Part shown: piece by piece, positions 61,541 through 64,000 of the stretch | How the letters are laid out: the number at the start of each line of letters is the position of its first letter | Position numbering within the stretch: the first letter of the stretch is position 1 | Assembly (NCBI GenBank): GCA_028345195.1 | Contig: JAOMCX010000001.1 | Coordinates: forward strand, 1-64,000 | DNA from: Candidatus Nitrosopelagicus sp. | Lineage (GTDB): Archaea > Thermoproteota > Nitrososphaeria > Nitrososphaerales > Nitrosopumilaceae | Reading direction: 5' to 3' | DNA length: 64,000 nucleotides | Notes under the pieces: model-generated | The model's input: the letters and a program-made list of their open reading frames with translations, nothing else | What the model was told of the DNA's origin: nothing | Database searches by the model: none | Translations under genes and position numbers: made by a program

Positions 61541-62563
61541 ATGTTTGAAGGAAAAAAGATCTTAATCACTGGCGGAACTGGTTCTTTAGGTCAAGCATTA
61601 ACAAAACGATTACTAAATGAAGATGTTGATCAAATTAGGATTTTCAGTAGGAATGAATTTAAACAGATTGATATGGAAAATAAATTTCGTAGTTCAAAAT
61701 TACGATTTTTGATTGGAGATATTCGGGATTATGAAAGATTAGAGAGAGCAATTGAAGATATCGACATAGTTTTTCATACTGCTGCCTTAAAACATGTTCC
61801 AAAAATTGAGTATAATCCATTTGAAGCAATAAAAACAAATGTCAATGGTTCACAAAATGTCATCAATGCGTGTCTTAAAGAAAATGTTGATAGAGCAATT
61901 TGTGTTGGAACAGATAAGGCTGTGTCTCCACTAAATACCTATGGTGCAACTAAACTATTAATGGAAAAATTGTTTGTTACTGCAAAAAATTATGTTAACA
62001 CAAGTAAAACAAAAACTAAGTTCATTGCATTGAGATATGGTAATGTTTTTGGTAGTAGTGGTTCTGTAATTCCAAAATTTATTGAACAAGTACAAAGAAA
62101 GGAAAAAATTACAATTACTGATCCTAACATGACAAGATTTAGTATTACAATGAATGAAGCACTAGATTTTATCTTAAATGCAACAAAATTAGGAAATGGT
62201 TCCGAAATATTTGTTCCAAAATTACGTTCATATTCTATTTTGGATGTAAAACAGGCTATAACTGAATTATTAGGAGACTACGGTGAGGAAATAATTGGAA
62301 TCAGATCTGGTGAAAAATTACATGAAACATTGATCAACAATGATGAAATTCGAGATGGATGGGAAATTGACAATATGTATATGATCTCAAATCCACTCTG
62401 GCAAGAATGGTTACTAGAAAAATCAGATATCAAAAATCCAGAAAATAATAATTCTAAAAAAATTGGTCTCTCCGGTTCATATTCTTCAGATAAAGTTGAT
62501 AGAATCCCAGTTGAAGAATTAAAAAATATTATTGGTGAATCTGGTTTTCTTAATCAGAATTAA
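61541..62563 (+). CDS. UDP-GlcNAc 4,6-dehydratase (PseB/CapE-type)
   Basis: SDR that makes UDP-2-acetamido-2,6-dideoxy-4-keto hexose, the entry step of pseudaminic acid and related sugars. The NADP motif ILITGGTGSLGQAL (about 6-19), HTAALKHVPKIE (about 80-91), the catalytic TDKAVSPLNTYGATK (about 125-139) and RFSITMNEAL are all typical. RSGEKLHETL is the C-terminal hallmark. Length 340 indicates the short soluble type. It is likely to feed the NeuB-like enzyme and the aminotransferase to its right. Confidence 0.92.
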   Translation: MFEGKKILITGGTGSLGQALTKRLLNEDVDQIRIFSRNEFKQIDMENKFRSSKLRFLIGDIRDYERLERAIEDIDIVFHTAALKHVPKIEYNPFEAIKTNVNGSQNVINACLKENVDRAICVGTDKAVSPLNTYGATKLLMEKLFVTAKNYVNTSKTKTKFIALRYGNVFGSSGSVIPKFIEQVQRKEKITITDPNMTRFSITMNEALDFILNATKLGNGSEIFVPKLRSYSILDVKQAITELLGDYGEEIIGIRSGEKLHETLINNDEIRDGWEIDNMYMISNPLWQEWLLEKSDIKNPENNNSKKIGLSGSYSSDKVDRIPVEELKNIIGESGFLNQN

Positions 62564-62969
62564 TTTCATATGTATATTGAATAAGTTTAAAATTATTTTT
62601 CTGGAAAAAAGTTATAGACTTTTTATTCTTTGGATTAATATTTGCTAAAAATCGTTCACGAGGATTTTTCTTCATAATTAATTCTAAGGCACTATTTCCG
62701 ATATCTTTTTGTCGTTCATTTTTCTTAATAAAAATTCCAATTTCATCTTGTTTTGATAAATAGATAGAACCTACTTTTTTCTTGCCATTTTCTATAATGT
62801 ACCATTTCGTGTAAGGCTTAGATCTAACAAATTTTTCATGTTCTGAAAAAGTAGGCATTTTCTTGTGCGATATATTCATGAATGATTCTCTCTCTTTTAG
62901 TAAATTGAACAGAAATCTATAATCATCCTCACGTATAATTCTAAGTTTTGTATTTGATTTTTTTTCCAT
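62550..62969 (-). CDS. GNAT-family N-acetyltransferase
   Basis: A 139-residue acetyltransferase with the GNAT fold: LRIIREDDYRFLF opens it, the acetyl-CoA strand-loop reads VGSIYLSKQDEIGIFIKKNERQKDIGNSAL (pyrophosphate loop around RQKDIGN), and NINPKNKKSITFFQKNNF is the C-terminal arm. I start at ATG 62969 rather than the TTG at 62972. Its end overlaps the PseB-like gene by 14 bases, convergent. In nonulosonic acid pathways a GNAT protein (PseH-type) acetylates the 4-amino group, and this is a good candidate. Confidence 0.86.
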   Translation of the reverse strand: MEKKSNTKLRIIREDDYRFLFNLLKERESFMNISHKKMPTFSEHEKFVRSKPYTKWYIIENGKKKVGSIYLSKQDEIGIFIKKNERQKDIGNSALELIMKKNPRERFLANINPKNKKSITFFQKNNFKLIQYTYEINSD

Positions 62970-63020
62970 CAATTATTAGAAAGTTTTAAAGCGATTAAAT
63001 TTTTCTGCTCTTTGTTTCAT

Positions 63021-63746
63021 ATGAGATGTAAGATTATTTCGGAAATTGCCTCTAATTGGGAAGGTAATATGGATAAAGCAAAAAAATTGATAATGGAATC
63101 AAAATTAGCAGGCGCAGATGGTGTAAAATTCCAAATGTGGCGAGCATCTGATCTTTACACAACAGATCATCCAGAATGGAATAATATCATAAAATCTGAA
63201 CTCTCACTAGAACAAATAACTGAATTAAAGCAATATGCTGATGAGGTAGAAATTGATTTTTTTTGCAGTGCTTTCTATCCAGATGCTGTAGCACATCTAG
63301 AATCATTAAATGTGAAACAGTATAAAGTTGCATCCAGAACTTGTTTATTTGAAGATCCATGGTCACTTGAAACCTTACAATCAAAAGCAGACACTAAGAA
63401 AAAAATCATAATCAGTATGGGGATGGGCGGTGAAAAAAATCGAATAAATGAAATATTTAATGATAATGAAACCCTCTATTGTTATTGTATTTCAGAATAT
63501 CCAACAAATTTTGATAAAATTAATTGGGATGATGCAAAAAAATTTACGGGTTTTTCAGATCATACATTAGGAATTAATGCAGCAGTAATTTTTGCGTGTT
63601 TAAAAAAAGAACAAAATGATGAGGAAGCATATATTGAAAAACATGTAAAACTCAAAGATTCTATTGGTCCAGATGCATCAACGTCTATTGATACTGATCA
63701 ATTGAAAAAATTAGTAGATATTATAAGACAAATTGAAAAAATTTAA
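63021..63746 (+). CDS. NeuB-family sialic/pseudaminic acid synthase lacking SAF domain
   Basis: Condenses phosphoenolpyruvate with a 6-deoxyhexosamine or ManNAc-type sugar. ISEIASNWEGNMDKAKKLI (about 6-24) and KLAGADGVKFQMW (about 28-40) are the NeuB barrel start, YKVASRT (about 102-108) and FSDHTLGI (about 178-185) the later strands, and YIEKHVKL (about 206-213) the barrel close. The usual C-terminal antifreeze-like SAF domain (about 60-100 residues) is missing: the protein ends at 241 residues. I start at ATG 63021 (MRCKIIS), since the upstream TTG at 63012 lies out of register with the fold. Confidence 0.9.
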   Translation: MRCKIISEIASNWEGNMDKAKKLIMESKLAGADGVKFQMWRASDLYTTDHPEWNNIIKSELSLEQITELKQYADEVEIDFFCSAFYPDAVAHLESLNVKQYKVASRTCLFEDPWSLETLQSKADTKKKIIISMGMGGEKNRINEIFNDNETLYCYCISEYPTNFDKINWDDAKKFTGFSDHTLGINAAVIFACLKKEQNDEEAYIEKHVKLKDSIGPDASTSIDTDQLKKLVDIIRQIEKI

Positions 63747-64000
63747 ACTGAATTATTAATCACTCTGATGATTCTATCCACATCAATTTTTGACAGATTT
63801 GGATGAGTTGGTAATGTAACAATTTCCTTTCCAATCTTTTCAGTAGTTGGCAATCTAATCTTTGATTTATACATTGAAAGTGTATGAACTGGTTTGTAGT
63901 GAGTTCCAGTTTCTATTCCATGTGTTGAAAGAATATCACGTAATTTTTTACGATTTTTAATTATTACCCAATAGAAATGATATGCCGAGTTTTTATCATA
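63743..64000 (-). CDS. DegT/DnrJ-family aminotransferase (C-terminal part, cut by window edge)
   Basis: An open frame of 85 codons enters from the right edge and stops at TAA sharing four bases with the NeuB-like stop. The sequence SAYHFYWVIIKN, LRDILSTHGIETGTHYKPVHT and TLPTHPNLSKIDVDRIIRVI is the typical C-terminal end of DegT/DnrJ sugar aminotransferases such as PseC. The catalytic lysine would lie outside the window. Next to PseB- and NeuB-like genes it is a likely PseC equivalent. Confidence 0.85.
   Translation of the reverse strand, partial: YDKNSAYHFYWVIIKNRKKLRDILSTHGIETGTHYKPVHTLSMYKSKIRLPTTEKIGKEIVTLPTHPNLSKIDVDRIIRVINNSV

Noticed and set aside
17000-64000. The glycan island as a mobile genomic island with integrase or IS elements.
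   Set aside because: No transposase, integrase, tRNA-flanking repeat or IS terminal repeat is visible in the window. Transfer may have happened but cannot be shown here.

Overview
The window looks like the chromosome of a marine ammonia-oxidising archaeon of the Nitrosopumilus group (Thaumarchaeota/Nitrososphaeria). The assignment rests on very AT-rich DNA, the archaeal gene set (GatD/GatE, Pelota, Cdc48-type AAA ATPase, archaeal uL2, TrmB and DtxR regulators, a tetraether-synthase-like radical SAM enzyme) and an archaeal 7S SRP RNA gene. Many first genes have a TATA-like box about 24-28 bases before the start codon, which points to leaderless mRNAs. I see no IS element, CRISPR array, integrase or rRNA. 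The species call is an inference from gene content.

Bases 1-17000 are housekeeping. In order: DnaJ, a small basic RG-rich protein, the GatE/GatD amidotransferase, Cdc48, ribosomal protein L2, acylphosphatase, SRP RNA, an Ncs6/TtuA-type tRNA thiolase, a site-2 protease, CutA, Pelota, a YjbQ-family protein, a DtxR-type regulator with a tiny Cys-rich protein, and a TrmB regulator divergent from a tetraether-synthase-like radical SAM protein.

Bases 17000-64000 are an almost unbroken surface-glycan island of about 47 kb, with many strand switches and a mosaic of short operons. It has sugar-nucleotide makers (GalU-like, two UDP-sugar dehydrogenases, several NAD-dependent epimerases, RmlA/RmlB/RmlC-like, a UDP-GlcNAc 4,6-dehydratase and a NeuB-like synthase with a DegT aminotransferase running off the right edge). 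It has about ten glycosyltransferases, a flippase, a GT39-like membrane glycosyltransferase and decorating enzymes (two sulfotransferases, FkbM and class I methyltransferases, two polysaccharide deacetylases, a carbamoyltransferase, acetyltransferases, exported hydrolases).

Four subsystems stand out. (1) An acyl carrier protein, its phosphopantetheinyl transferase (AcpS) and an AMP-forming ligase sit together at 47648-49709; carrier-protein chemistry is unusual in an archaeon and here lies inside a glycan locus. (2) A half-length NDP-hexose 2,3-dehydratase is translationally coupled to a Gfo/Idh reductase (53520-55294). With RmlA/RmlB and a DegT aminotransferase nearby, this suggests synthesis of a 2-deoxy or amino-deoxy sugar. 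(3) A compact DUF5989-like / SxtJ-like / carbamoyltransferase / SGNH-hydrolase operon lies at 58197-61483. (4) A nonulosonic-acid-like set (PseB-like, GNAT, NeuB without its SAF domain, DegT) lies at 61541-64000. Two PP-loop amidating enzymes without a glutaminase domain (an AsnB-like and a NadE-like protein) are also embedded in the island. All pathway assignments are inferred from family membership and neighbourhood.
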